Shown: one piece after another, positions 9,503 to 19,705 of the stretch
How the letters are laid out: each line of letters opens with the position of its first letter
Numbering within the stretch: position 1 is the first letter of the stretch
Origin: Meconema thalassinum
Lineage: Eukaryota > Arthropoda > Insecta > Orthoptera > Tettigoniidae
NCBI GenBank assembly: GCA_946902985.2
Contig: OX336389.2
Span: 1,012,243,441-1,012,307,440, forward strand
Length of the DNA: 64,000 bases
Reading direction: 5' to 3'
The notes under the pieces: generated by a model
What the model was told of the DNA's origin: nothing
What the model saw: the letters and a program-made list of their open reading frames with translations, nothing else
The model's database searches: none
Position numbers and translations under genes: made by a program

Positions 9503-11195
9503 CACGGCAACTGGAGTATAATAACGTAACGCCATTCGCCAAAGATACCACTCGCGGTAAATAATGTTTGCAACTCATGGAATAGATATACCACAGAGTT
9601 ACCACAATTTAATGTATGCATAGAAACGTGTGTGAAACACTTGGCTACATGGCAGTAATTTAGAACTTTACTCAGTGCCATAGCCTGGATGTTTCGGTGA
9701 AAGAATTAATCAAAATTGTCAGTCTCCCTGCTGTAGCAAGGGTAAAGAGCAGAGTTGTTGGGTCAATGATGGTGGCCGCTCGGGAAATGAAGCTACTTTT
9801 GTTTATGAAAAGCTCTAGCGTGGTATACAAACATGTATCTGCTATATACGGTCGATGTCGTCCCGCTAGATTTCACCTTCCCTCGACCAGCAAGGTGGCC
9901 TCAAGTCTCGGTTGAACAGTAGCTGATAACCAAGGGTTAGAGATTGTAGGGCGAGAACGAACGATTCCCCAGGTCAGGAAGTGCCGAAAGGCGTGAAGAA
10001 CTTACAGTAAAAGGTGCGTGGTTTTTAGGAGAACCGAGGAGGAAAATTCGGCAACACCGCTTGTCGTCTACTGCTGTGCGTAAGGCCAGAACCAGGAAAA
10101 GCAGCTTCGGGATGTGTCAGCAGTTACCTCATGTTTTTGTTATCACGAGAGGACGAGCGTGACAAACAGGTTTTGTGTGTAAACATCAAACATACTCGTC
10201 AGCAAATGTGAGAAGCGAAGTTAACAAGACACCGCGTTTAGACGTGCAGCCAGCTCATAAATGAAGAACAGTTTCACGTCCAACCACATGCCTGTTCCAT
10301 TCCATTCTGTACGTGACATTTGTTGCTTATGTCGAACGGTCTCCAACTACTGCTCGGGCCTAAGCTGCGTGAACCTGAGAGGATTGTGAATCGCGGACTA
10401 GGAGAAGTGGTGTTGACGAGTGATGAGGTTTTTCGGTCCGTGCTTAGTACAGAACCAAATACATTGGTCGGTGACTCACTCACTCATTCGTAACACCACA
10501 GAGGTTTGAGCAACGGCCCTATGTCAGCAGTATTGGAATAGAAAGGAATACCAGATATCACGGCGGGCTGTTGACAGACCCTTCTCTTCTCGCCTGACCC
10601 TTCCCTGCTCTTTCCCCTCACCCCGCAAGTTCACAGAGCTTGGACCCGAGCAGTATGTGATTGCAGTTTCATGGTTACTCGCCACGTGCAGATCCAAGCC
10701 GCACCTCATTTATTCGTTTTGTTATACTGCACAACCTAATGCAAACACAAAGTATAGCATGATTAACCTGCAAGACATTTTTAAAACCGTAACAAAACCA
10801 TTTTCCCGCTAACCACGCACCTTATAAAATACGCTTTTCACGTTTTTTGTGCTTACTGACCTGAGGGATCGCATGCCCCAGGCTATCTAGTCGTAACCCA
10901 CCTTACGTGGGTCTTGGAACATAAATAGCATGTCTCATGCACATGGACACAAAAGTTCTCAACATGTTATAGGTTTTTGTAGTGTATAATATGCTGGAAA
11001 TTGGTTATTCATTTTGGATATTATTCGCGTTATTGGTTCTAGAATTCCTGGTGGATGATCTGAACTTCCTTCTCGCCTCTAGTGTCGCTCCTGTCATACT
11101 CGTAATGAAGAAACAAGGCAAAGTTAAGACTGTGCGTGCAAGTCAACTTTAAGACGGTTCGGCCATGTGATATTTGTCTATGAGAACACACTACC
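9503..11195. other. No gene recognised
   Basis: About 1.7 kb with moderate GC and several short open frames (longest about 72 codons) but no domain signature, splice-bounded exon or transposon ends that I can defend. Confidence 0.45.
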
Positions 11196-11480
11196 GAAAC
11201 CGCCTTCTGTGTGGTATTGACACACCAGCCTTGAAGGTCTTGGGTTCGATTCTCGGCTCTGCCAACAAATTAAATTCTTGTTTGAGGGCTGGAACGGGGT
11301 ACACTCAACCTCATTAGATAAAACTGAGAAGAGGTGGGTTCGATTCCCACTTGAACCGTTCTAGTAGTGGTTTCCCGTGATGTCTCACTGTCTCTACTCT
11401 GGCAAATAAAATGGTTCCTAATTTAAGGCCATAGCGCCACCTTCTCAGTCCTAGCCTCTAATTATAAACACCACTTTAAC
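11196..11480 (+). mobile_element. tRNA-like SINE, family 4 (paired B boxes)
   Basis: CTTGGGTTCGATTCTCGG is followed about 90 bp later by GTGGGTTCGATTCCCACTTG. After each comes a CTGCC/GCC..AATAAAT tract and GTACACTCAACCTC. Related sequence recurs at 13005-13560. Not a functional tRNA gene: no acceptor stem flanks either box. Confidence 0.5.
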
Positions 11481-11599
11481 ACAGGTTTTCGAAAAGGTCT
11501 ATATACACTCAATTACTTGTGAGTGTTTTTTTTTTTTCGTGTAGCCTCCTGAGAGGCCGAGTGCAGGTCTTTCTAGTCGACGCCCGTGGGCGACCTGCG

Positions 11600-11860
11600 C
11601 GTCGGGATGAGAGATGGAAAGGATGAAGATGAATGAAACTGGGCAAGGATGTGGAAGGAAGCGGCCGTGGCCTGTCAGAAGGTACTGTCCCAGCATTTGC
11701 CTGGTGTTGAAAATGGGAAACCACGGAAAACCATTTCAAGGACAGCCGACGGTGGGGCTCGAACCCACGCGTCTACCGAGTCAGCAGAGAGCTCGACCCC
11801 TTGACCTAACGCGTAGCTTTAACCCGCGTAGCCACTACTGTCGGTACTTGTGAGTGATGA
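11600..11860 (-). mobile_element. tRNA-derived SINE, family 3 (minus strand)
   Basis: Plus-strand order GGAAGCGGCCGTGGCC, CAGCATTTGCCTGGTG, AAATGGGAAACCACGG, AAAACCATTTCAAGGACAG, then GTGGGGCTCGAACCCACG (reverse B box) and GCGTAGCCACTACTG. The same design appears at 59812-60155. This is a very typical copy of a family I associate with orthopteran genomes. Confidence 0.75.
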
Positions 11861-12358
11861 CGATGTTCAATCTCCTAAACGAAAAGCACCACTTGTTCGC
11901 TCTAAAGGGCCGAGTCTACTTAGTGGCATGGCCGCCGCGCGCAACCGCACTCTCGAATGGCGGGCTTTTCAAATGATTATTTATTGGTTATTGGCTTAAC
12001 CTAGTCTATCCGAACAAGATGGCGGCTGTAGTTTCAGAAACCTGCCCTTACCCACGAGGCGTGATCAGAAAGTACCCACGTGGCGCTTGTCGATATCTCG
12101 TGAACCAATGATCGGATTTGGACATACACTGAAGAAAATGGAACTTGCAACATCATGAAGGCATTGGTCGTTTGTGTTGATTTTCAAGATATGGAACGAT
12201 GCCATGTAGGTATGTAAACGATCAAAGTTTCAGACCCATTGGATTGTTGCTACAGGTCTCCCCACGTGATTGGTCGCGGAGGAATCAACTCCAGTATACG
12301 GACTCTGGTGTAGCGTAGTTGACTTGCAGTCTGTGCAGTGAAGTGTTCCTCGTCAAAC

Positions 12359-12944
12359 ATGCCTCGACGACAGAGAAGAGCACGCTATCAACAACTGTCG
12401 CCGTTTGAGAGGGCTCGGATAATTGGGCTGTGTGAGGCTGGATTATCGCTAAGGACTGTCGCTGCACGGGTTGGCCGACAGGCATCTACGGTACAACGTG
12501 TATGGCAGCAGTGGTCAAATGAAGGTACCCACACTCGTAGACCTGGCACAGGCCCAGCGCGACCGCATCATTCGGATGGCCCGGATGGATCCCCGTGCAC
12601 CAGCAGCGCAAATTCGAGCAGCTGTGGCACCCCACGTTACACAACAAACAGTTGGTAATCGCCTGCGTGCCTCTGGCTTACGATCCCGTGTCCCTGCAGA
12701 AGGTGTTCCATTGACCCCACAACAGCGACGTGTAAGGCTGGCCTGGTGTCGAGAACGATCGACGTGGGTCGACGAATGGCATAGGGTCGTCTTTAGTAAT
12801 GAATCGCGCTTCTGTCTTGCCCGCAGTGATCGCCGGAATCGTGTGCGCCGACGTACCGGGGAAAGGGGCCGCCCAGACCTTATTGTCGAGAGGCACACAG
12901 GGCCAACACCAAGCATTATGGTCTGGGGAGCTCCTTATATATAG
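12359..12944 (+). pseudogene. Tc1-like transposase, N-terminal half, frameshifted
   Basis: The ATG at 12359 opens with MPRRQRRARYQQLSPFERAR, then IIGLCEAGLSLRTVAARVGR, a paired-like helix-turn-helix. Around 12535 the frame shifts, and the following frame encodes RMDPRAPAAQIRAAV (second HTH), TLTPQQRRVRLAWCRE-type sequence and WHRVVFSNESRF, where the first catalytic Asp of Tc1 transposases (usually F-TDE-R) has become Asn. It ends at IMVWG followed by unrelated sequence, so the second half of the catalytic domain is absent. Upstream sequence from about 12060 (ATATCTCGTGAACCAATGATCGG) may be the remains of the 5' region. Broken by frameshift, truncation and loss of a catalytic residue. Confidence 0.8.
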
Positions 12945-13004
12945 TTGCCATGATGCAATAATATAGTTGCAGTTCTTAAATTCTTGATTTCATCTTAACG
13001 GTGT

Positions 13005-13570
13005 GCACTAAGCCTTGTGATACAAAACAGAGGAGAGTGGGCTTTAATTCCCACTATTAACCATTCTGGGTTTTCCACTTTTAACTCTAGCTAAATTCTG
13101 GGATTGTACTTAACTTAAGGTTACGGCCCTTTTTTATTTATATTTTTTTGCGTAGCGGCTAACACTTCAGGCTTCTGCACTAGAGGTTTTAACTTGATTC
13201 CTTGATTTAGGCCTAGAACAGACCACTCTATGGAAAGAGATGGCGTGATAGCTTAGTGGCTAGCACTTTAGGCTGCTGCACTGAAGGTTTTAACTCAATT
13301 CCCAGCTTTGAGGACTAAAACAGAGCACTTCATAGAAAGAGAAGGCGCTATAGCTTAGTGGTCAAACTGTATACCTCCTACCGCAAAGGCTTGGGTTTGA
13401 TTTTTAGCCCTGTCAAGAAACAATGTACACTCAACCTCGACAGGTAAAACTAAAAAGTAACCTTAAAGCGCTCTTAGGACGATACCTTTTGACAGGCCAC
13501 GGCAGCCTCATTCCCAACCCCATTTCCTTGCATAGTGGCTAACACTCTTGATTCTTGTACTAGAGGCCTG
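13005..13570 (+). mobile_element. Cluster of tRNA-like SINE units
   Basis: A unit of the form GCG-TAGCTTAGTGGCTAGCACTTTAGGCTGCTGCACT-GAAGGTTTTAACTC-ATTCC recurs at least three times (about 13150, 13240, 13350) with a fourth near 13535. Each unit has an A-box-like TAGCTTAGTGG and a degenerate B box (GTTTTAACTC or GGGTTTGATTTTTAG). This looks like tandem or nested insertions of family 4, whose other copy is at 11196-11480. Confidence 0.55.
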
Positions 13571-13924
13571 GGTTTGATTGTTGGCTTGGTCAATAAATTT
13601 ATTTTTGGTCTTAGAACAGGAACGATGTATACTTAGTCTCGTGCGACAGTACCTAAAACACGTGGGTTTGAATTCCTTACCTGGCATAACTATTACCTCA
13701 ACATTGGTTGGTGACACTGTATTATTATGGTACTTAGTGCACAAAACCGCAAATAGAATGTATTATTTAAGGCAATTCTATCCGAACATTGCCGGAGACT
13801 ATCCATGGTTAACGAGTGCATTAAAAGTGAGAGGTGGGGATAGCAATAGAGAAAACAAGAGATATACATAAAATATTTCATTAATTTAATTTAAATATTT
13901 TTACAATATATACACACAGAATAC

Positions 13925-15350
13925 CGGTAACATACAAAATTCTCTCACTTGCTATCATGGAGCGATTAGAAGCCGAAGTCGAGCATCAAATAGGCGAATA
14001 CCAAGGGGAATTCAGAAAGGGTCGTTCAACTGCCGAACAGATCCACAGCCTCAAAACGATCATTAGATATTGCAATCTCAGGTCCAAATCGTACGTATCA
14101 GTCTTTGTGGACTTTAAGAAGGCTTACGATTCGATAGACCGCGAAGTTCTGTTGAACATCCTCAACGAATTCGGGGTTGACGTGAAACTGCTGGCATTAT
14201 TTAGAGCCACCCTAACTGAAACAAAATCCAAAGTATAGTTCCTGGGATGTCTGTCGGATTCCTTTGAGGTCAAAACGGGGGTCAGACAAGGTGACGGGCT
14301 CTCTCCAATGCTTTTCAACTGCATTCTCAAAAAAGTTATTCGGACCTGGCGAACAAAATTATTAGAAACTGAGTATAACCCTTTGAGAATGGGAACAAAA
14401 TCCAAGGGGATCATAGTCGACTGTCTAACATTCGCTGATGACATCGCCATTCTGTCGAACGACGTAGAAACTGCTAGGATGCAAATCGACCTTTTAAAAG
14501 AAATCGCTGAACAAACTGGCTTGCAGATATCATTCGAAAAAAAAACAGAAGTAATGACTAACATCAAAGACGCCCCAGCAAAACTGCAGACAAAATACGG
14601 GAAGATCAAGAGAGTGGAAAAATTTAAGTACTTGGGAGAGATCATCATGAAACGTGGACTGGACAAAGAAGCACTCAAGGAACGAGTTCGCAAACTCGAA
14701 ATAGCCTATCAAACATCGCGCTCAATATACAACAAAAAATGCCTGTCCAAAAATACTACACTACGTCAATATGAAACTGTTCTGAAGCCAGTAGTTATGT
14801 ATGCAGCCGAAACCCTATCCCCAAATGCTAATAAAGGACTCCTTGAAGAACTGGAGAAAAAGAGCGCAAAATCGTCAGAGATATAATGGGATCAAATTAC
14901 AAGAATGGCATCCACTATAAAAAAAATCCATCAAAGAAGTCTACAGTGAAATACAGAAAATTTCAGAAACGTTCCGTAAGAGGCGGGCACGGTATTACGG
15001 TCATCTCAAACGGATGGACGGAAACAGGTTGACTAAACAGATTTTTCATTTCTTTGACTCCAAACCCAAAACCACAATGTCCTGGTTTATGAATAACAAA
15101 GACGACCTCAAAATGCTGCATCTAAAACTCGACGACGCCTTCAATAGAGATCTCTTCCGCAAAAAGATACTAATGGGCTAACCCGAGACGAGACACCGAA
15201 CCCGAAAAGAAGACAAGGTACCACCTGGACAGCGGAGCGCAAGATGGCCCACTCACAGAGAATGAGGGAATTCTGGGCTCAGAGGAAAGCGAAACAAATT
15301 GCCAAGTGTAGCAAGACTTACCGTGGTCCTAGATGGCCTCATCGAATTAT
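13925..15350 (+). mobile_element. LINE-D, 5'-truncated non-LTR retrotransposon with 19-bp TSD
   Basis: The insert is bounded by the 19-bp direct repeat ATATATACACACAGAATAC at 13906-13924 and 15351-15369. The interior starts inside the reverse transcriptase domain and runs through its C-terminal region, the classic picture of target-primed reverse transcription with 5' truncation. Part of the repeat is dinucleotide-like, so the true duplication could be a few bases shorter. Confidence 0.8.
13957..15183 (+). pseudogene. LINE-D reverse transcriptase, broken
   Basis: Encodes the RT part of a non-LTR element. Motifs in order: GEFRKGRSTAEQI (RT block 2), VFVDFKKAYDSIDRE (block 3, first catalytic Asp), a stop at about 14237 (TAG in KV-stop-FLGCL), GVRQGDGLSPMLF (block 4), TFADDIAILS (catalytic FADD, about 14430-14460), KFKYLGEIIM (block 7), and after a frameshift near 14880 a C-terminal RRARYYGHLKRMDG. 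The 5' part of RT and any endonuclease are missing because of truncation at 13925. At least one nonsense and one frameshift mutation. The family is not certain (Jockey/R1 or RTE-related). Confidence 0.85.
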
Positions 15351-15369
15351 ATATATACACACAGAATAC

Positions 15370-15847
15370 AACTCTCTTTACGATTGCTTGCTATAGTTTT
15401 AAAAGGATGACTATACATGTAGTAGTAAAATCCCTAGCATGTATGTTAAGACTCACTGTATGCGGTTACGTGGACCCGGTACACAATATTTTTGGCACGA
15501 CGAAGTTCATTTTCTATATCCAATATCATATCCAGTATAACCACTGTTAACGGGCATGCAATTGCTCAAGCCACCGGATTAGCTTACTGGGATTGTTCCA
15601 GTAGACAAATTTAACAAATGATTTTTAGGTGTAAACAGAGCATTACCATTATCATCATTATAATTATCATCACTATTACTATATAGTCCTTTTTGAACCT
15701 TTTGCAGTACCACTTTTTGCATAGTTAGTGTGGGGAGTTTTTCGGACGTTGACAACTGTCCTACCATGACTTTCTGTGGAGATGATAAATGCTTTTTAAC
15801 AAACAATGCACAATCTTGAGCAGCAATATTTTTTCTTGGACTAGCGT
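15370..15847 (-). other. Possible continuation of a FLYWCH-type ORF; otherwise nothing
   Basis: On the minus strand 15579-15806 encodes FVKKHLSSPQKVMVGQLS and further low-complexity sequence with an Asp/Asn run, just downstream of the FLYWCH ORF but separated from it by a stop. It may be the same decayed gene. No second domain recognised. Confidence 0.35.
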
Positions 15848-16174
15848 TTAAGCGTTTTGAGGATTTTTTTTAAACAACAACCATGTTTCATCTGGTACAC
15901 CACATTGATGATCTCTCACACTTATGACCTCGCTATTTTGACTTTTCAAGTCACCTTGACACGGTTTTGAACGTTGTTTTGAACAACGCCAAATAACAGT
16001 TCCATTTTTATTGGTTCGTTTTACAATATATGTATATCCTTTATAGTATGCATATGGCTTACCATAGCTAGTCGTTGATACTTCCATATCAACTGTCAAG
16101 CATGAACTAATCTCTAGTAGAGTTAACTCGGTAATAAAAATAATAGTTTGAAGTGGGTGCAAAAGTGAGAGCAA
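15848..16174 (-). CDS. FLYWCH-type zinc-finger ORF (partial or decayed)
   Basis: The minus-strand ORF of 108 codons contains one FLYWCH-like finger. After YGKPYAYYKGYTYIVKR comes IWRCSKQRSKPCQG and then a terminal HQCGVPDE-type His/Cys. The spacing of aromatic G-Y-Y, W-R-C, C and H residues fits the FLYWCH C2H2 module. The family occurs in chromatin proteins such as Mod(mdg4) isoforms and in MULE-type transposons. The natural start is uncertain; an internal Met just before EVSTTSYGKPY may be the real one. It could be a terminal exon, a retroposed exon or a transposon fragment; no flanking element ends were found. It lies immediately left of the Tc1 copy at 16246. Confidence 0.6.
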   Translation of the reverse strand: MLSLLHPLQTIIFITELTLLEISSCLTVDMEVSTTSYGKPYAYYKGYTYIVKRTNKNGTVIWRCSKQRSKPCQGDLKSQNSEVISVRDHQCGVPDETWLLFKKNPQNA

Positions 16175-16245
16175 AAGTGAGAACGAATATGGGTGGGCAT
16201 TTTAAAGTGAGAGCAAAAGTGGTAGCAAAGTGTTAGCAGTATATA

Positions 16246-17710
16246 CACACATCAAAAAAAGTTTTGCATCACCTCGGTTCCAAGAGTTCCGGAACCGTTA
16301 AATACAAAGGGAATAGAGATCAACACAAACAACATTTCAGCTCGTTTTATTGCTCATGAGACCCACACATTGCATGTTGTACCATCATACAGCTAGACTT
16401 TCAGCATTTGTGGTCCAGATTGCAGTACACACCACTACCTCTAATACCCAGTAGCACGTCCTCTTGCATTGATGCATGCCTGTATTCGCCGTGGCATACT
16501 ATCCACAAGTTCATCAAGACACTGTTGGTCCAAATTGTCCCACTCCTCAACGACAATTCGGCGTAAATCTCTCAGAGTGGTTGGTGGGTCAAGACGTCCA
16601 TAAACAGCCCTTTTCAACATATCCCAGGCATGTTCGATAGGGTTCATGTCTGGCGAACATGCTGGCCACTGTAGTCGAGCGATGTCGTTATCTTGAAGGA
16701 ACGCATTCACAAGATGTGCACGATGAGGTCGAGAATTGTCGTCCATGAAGACAAATGCCTCTCCAATATTCTGCCGATATGGTTGCACTATGGGTCGGAG
16801 GATGTCATTCAGGTATCGTAAAGCCGTTTCGGAGCCTTCCATGACCACCAGTGGCGTACGTCGGCCCCACATAATGCCACCCCAAAACATCAGGGAACCA
16901 CCACCTTGCTGCACTCGCTGGACAGTGTGTCTAAGACGTTCAGCCTGACCAGGGTGCCTCCAAACACGTCTCCGACGATTGTCTGGTTGAAGGCATATGC
17001 GACACTCATCGGTGAAGAGAACGTGATGCCAATTCCGTGGGGTCCATTCAGCATGTTGTTGGGCCCATCTGTACCGCGCTGCATGGTGTCGGGGTTGCAA
17101 AGCTGGACCTCGCCATGGACGTCGGGAGTGAAGTTGCGCATCATGCAGCCTATTGCGCACAGTTTGAGTTGAAACACGACGTCCTGTGGCTGAACGAAAC
17201 GCATTATTCAACATGGTGGCATTGCTGTCAGGGTTCCTCCGAGCGGCAATCCGTAAGTAGCGGTCATCCACTACAGTAGTAGCCCTTGGGCGGCCTGAGC
17301 GAGGCCTGTCATCGACAGTTCCTGTATCTCTGTACCTCCTCCATGTCCGAACAACATCGCTTTGGTTCACTCTGAGACGCCTGGAAACTTCCCTTGTTGA
17401 GAGCCCTTCTTGACACAAAGTAACAATGCGGACGCGATCGAACTGCGGTATTGACCTTCTAGGCATGGTAGAACTACAGACAACATGAGCAGCGTACCTT
17501 CGTCCTGGTGGAATGACTGGAACTGATCGGCTGTCGTACCCCCTCCGTCTAATAGGCCCTGCTCATGCATGGTTGTTTACATCTTTGAGCAGTTTTAGTG
17601 ACATCTATGAACAGTCAAAGGGACTGTATCTTGGATACAATATACACAGTCAACGTCTATATGCCGGAGATCTGGGAACCGAGGTGATGCAAAACTTTTT
17701 TTGATGTGTG
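16246..17710 (-). mobile_element. Full-length Tc1-type transposon, copy 1 (1465 bp)
   Basis: Terminal inverted repeats of about 36 bp begin CACACATCAAAAAAAGTTTT at 16246 and end at 17710, with TA at 16244-16245 and 17711-17712 as target duplication. It carries one intact transposase ORF on the minus strand. A second copy at 56230-57694 has the same length and differs at only about five positions that I can see. Both ends plus an open ORF make this a candidate autonomous element. Confidence 0.95.
16441..17466 (-). CDS. Tc1-family transposase, intact, DD34E
   Basis: A DNA transposase of 341 residues, the normal Tc1 length. The N-terminus holds a paired-like DNA-binding region: first helix-turn-helix at about residues 10-50, GRPR-type hook at 58-61 and a second HTH at about 65-115. 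The catalytic domain has D153 (in FTDECR), D243 (in MDDNSRPH) and E278 (in NPIEHAW), giving exactly 34 residues between the second Asp and Glu, the Tc1 signature. The start ATG at 17466 lies 244 bp inside the right end. No stop or frameshift. The protein should bind the terminal repeats and move the element by cut-and-paste into TA sites. Confidence 0.95.
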   Translation of the reverse strand: MPRRSIPQFDRVRIVTLCQEGLSTREVSRRLRVNQSDVVRTWRRYRDTGTVDDRPRSGRPRATTVVDDRYLRIAARRNPDSNATMLNNAFRSATGRRVSTQTVRNRLHDAQLHSRRPWRGPALQPRHHAARYRWAQQHAEWTPRNWHHVLFTDECRICLQPDNRRRRVWRHPGQAERLRHTVQRVQQGGGSLMFWGGIMWGRRTPLVVMEGSETALRYLNDILRPIVQPYRQNIGEAFVFMDDNSRPHRAHLVNAFLQDNDIARLQWPACSPDMNPIEHAWDMLKRAVYGRLDPPTTLRDLRRIVVEEWDNLDQQCLDELVDSMPRRIQACINARGRATGY

Positions 17711-17814
17711 TAGTAGACATAATTTTTGGTTGAATGTAATTTGAGTAAACGTGATTTCTAAACCCGAGTAGTAAGTAATCAGTTGGCTTTGGTCCAGACA
17801 ACCTCACCTTACCT

Positions 17815-17876
17815 AACTTTATCTTACCTAACATAACCTAACTTTACCTAACCTAACCTAACCTAACCAAACCTGA
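17815..17876. repeat. Short CCTAA pentamer tract (telomere-like)
   Basis: Contains at least four perfect tandem CCTAA units (CCTAACCTAACCTAACC) surrounded by degenerate ACCTAAC/ACATAACC units. CCTAA is the complement of the insect telomere repeat TTAGG. It is too short and degenerate to be a telomere and lies mid-window. Confidence 0.6.
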
Positions 17877-17907
17877 CCACACCTGACCTGTCTTCACTAA
17901 ACCTTTT

Positions 17908-18072
17908 CTAATCTAATCCTAGCTAACCTCACCTAACTTGACCTCGCCTGTTTGTAAACAACAACAACAGCACACACAGATTCCAATCTAATCCTAGCTA
18001 ACCTCACCTAACTTGACCTCACCTGTTTGTAAGCAACAACAACAACAACAACAGCACACACAGATTCCAATA
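17908..18072. repeat. Tandem duplication of ~76 bp
   Basis: TCTAATCCTAGCTAACCTCA through GCACACACAGATTCCAA occurs twice back to back (about 17908-17986 and 17986-18072). The second copy has extra CAA triplets. The near-identity implies a recent duplication. Confidence 0.8.
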
Positions 18073-18360
18073 ATTCCAGAGTACTTTAAGGTTAATTATT
18101 GACTCCCAACTTCTACACCTATCTCTATCCCACTCTGTCAAAAACATGGTATTTTTTCAATTTTTGCTTGATGCCACCACTAAAGTGATAATCAGTCTTT
18201 CACCCGTATCATTATAAATTCATTACCCCCTTTCCTTTTTATGTAACAGGGTTTAGTCTGTCTCGACAACAACCAAGACTCTTTCTATAACGTTATATGC
18301 TACATGCTCTCACTTGTTCATACATCATGTTTTCACGATTTTATTTAGTTACGTTATCAT

Positions 18361-19219
18361 TAGGGCTCGGATTTTTAGGTGCTAAAAATCAGGAAAATAT
18401 TTATTTTTTATGTATTAAAAATACTTGAAATATGTGACAAAAAAGTAAAAAATATGTTATTATAATTTAGTTTAATAATGTGAATATAAACAATATGCAG
18501 TACTCACGAATGCAATTTATGCTATGTCTCACTGACTGCTGAAGCATTTCAATACACAACGATATACATCTTCAGTTTCTCCATCACAAATGACCAACGA
18601 TTATCGCGGAACACTTCTTCTGAAGGCGCAAAACTGCGGCAATATGTTTCTTGCCCTTGAGGCGTTGTGTAATTTGAGATCGCTGTTTAGCCTTGATTGC
18701 TTTCCCACATGGTTGGTAGAACAAAACGCCCCCATCAGAAGTAAAATTATCTTTAAATCCTGCATCAGACGATAACTTGTATTTGTTTTTACTTTAGGCG
18801 TCCTAGAACCAACTGCCTTACACTTCACAGTGCCAGAAATGAACTGCATGTGAGTGACACTGGTTCCAGGTAGCTGGGGAGGGGGAGGTCTAGTAAGTGG
18901 TGCAATATGACTATGGACAAGGAAATCCCCGGCTTCCACAGTGAGTGGCACGGGGCAACAAGTTACGAATAACACATTTGCAAGCTGACATACGCTCTGC
19001 ATGAAGATTAGATAGTTCACAGGTTCTTCCCCTTCGAAGTAACACGGAACGAAAATGCAATAAACAGCAAGATCTAGCATACTGATTTAAAAAAATATAA
19101 ATAGTATGTCTTTTATGTTCTAATGACTGAAACGCAGGAATTTATGTATTTATAGAAAAAATGCTTAAAATCTGTATTTACGTAAAAAAATATTTATTTA
19201 CCTAAAAATCCGAGCCCTA
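18361..19219 (-). mobile_element. hAT element derivative A (859 bp) with 8-bp TSD
   Basis: The ends are inverted: TAGGGCTCGGATTTTTAGG at 18361 and its complement ending at 19219. They are flanked by the 8-bp direct repeat GTTATCAT at 18353-18360 and 19220-19227. An 8-bp duplication with TAGGG-type ends is the hAT signature. The interior keeps a zinc-finger-encoding stretch on the minus strand but no catalytic domain, so the copy is an internally deleted derivative. Confidence 0.92.
18600..18775 (-). pseudogene. CGGBP1/BED-like zinc-finger remnant of a hAT transposase
   Basis: Read on the minus strand from about 18775 the frame gives YKLSSDAGFKDNF, then DGGVLFYQPCGKAIKAKQRS, then ITQRLKGKKHIAAVLR. 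Position and spacing match the finger shared by hAT transposases and the domesticated protein CGGBP1: hydrophobic-C-x2-C-GK, then H-x4-H-like. The first Cys is replaced by Tyr (FYQPC) and the first expected His by Arg (TQRLK), so zinc binding is probably lost. It ends at a stop soon after. This is an inference from pattern, not from a database match. Confidence 0.55.
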
Positions 19220-19399
19220 GTTATCATTATGCTACGTTATTACATTTTTTAACATTTCTGTTGATGCGACGTTCTCACGATTTGACAAGTGAGTTCATGT
19301 TTCGCTGACGTAATCGTAGAATAATAAACGCCTATGTTCCCACGTACGCAACCACCTACGTCGCGCGACGTTTTCTTAGGGGTGCATTCGGCCCGGACT

Positions 19400-19705
19400 T
19401 CATTTTATGGACGATAATGCACGTCCCCATCGAACAGCGCAGGTGGAGGAGCACTTGGAACAAGATGATATTTTGCGAATGGACTGGCCTGCCATTTCCC
19501 CGGACTTAAATCCCATCGAGCACGTGTAGTATATGTTGGGCAGACGTATAGCAGCACTTCCATATGCACCAACGACCATCCAGCAGTTGTCAACCGCGCT
19601 GATGGAGGAATGGAACGCCCTACTACACGAACTCCTCCCCATCTTGTGGCCAGCATGGGAACACGTTGTAGAGCATGCATTGCCGTCTGTGGTGATCACA
19701 CACCC
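19400..19705 (+). pseudogene. Tc1-like transposase C-terminal fragment
   Basis: Plus-strand translation shows FMDDNARPHRTAQVEEHLEQ, then ILRMDWPAISPDLNPIEHV followed by a TAG where Trp is expected. The two catalytic acidic residues are present (D in MDDN, E in NPIE), with DD34E spacing. Downstream are RRIAALPYAPTTIQQLSTAL and a typical helical tail. There is no N-terminal half. It could be the partner half of the fragment at 12359-12944, but nothing proves that. Confidence 0.8.

Noticed and set aside
9361..9529. Open frames with poly-Asn or poly-Leu runs on both strands
   Set aside because: They are produced entirely by the (TTA)n microsatellite; no other coding signal.
10274..10709. Short minus-strand ORFs as possible genes
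   Set aside because: Under 70 codons, no domain, no splice-site context.
12938..12975. Treating the end of the Tc1 fragment at 12944 as its natural 3' end
   Set aside because: The transposase stops in mid-catalytic domain and no inverted repeat is found there.
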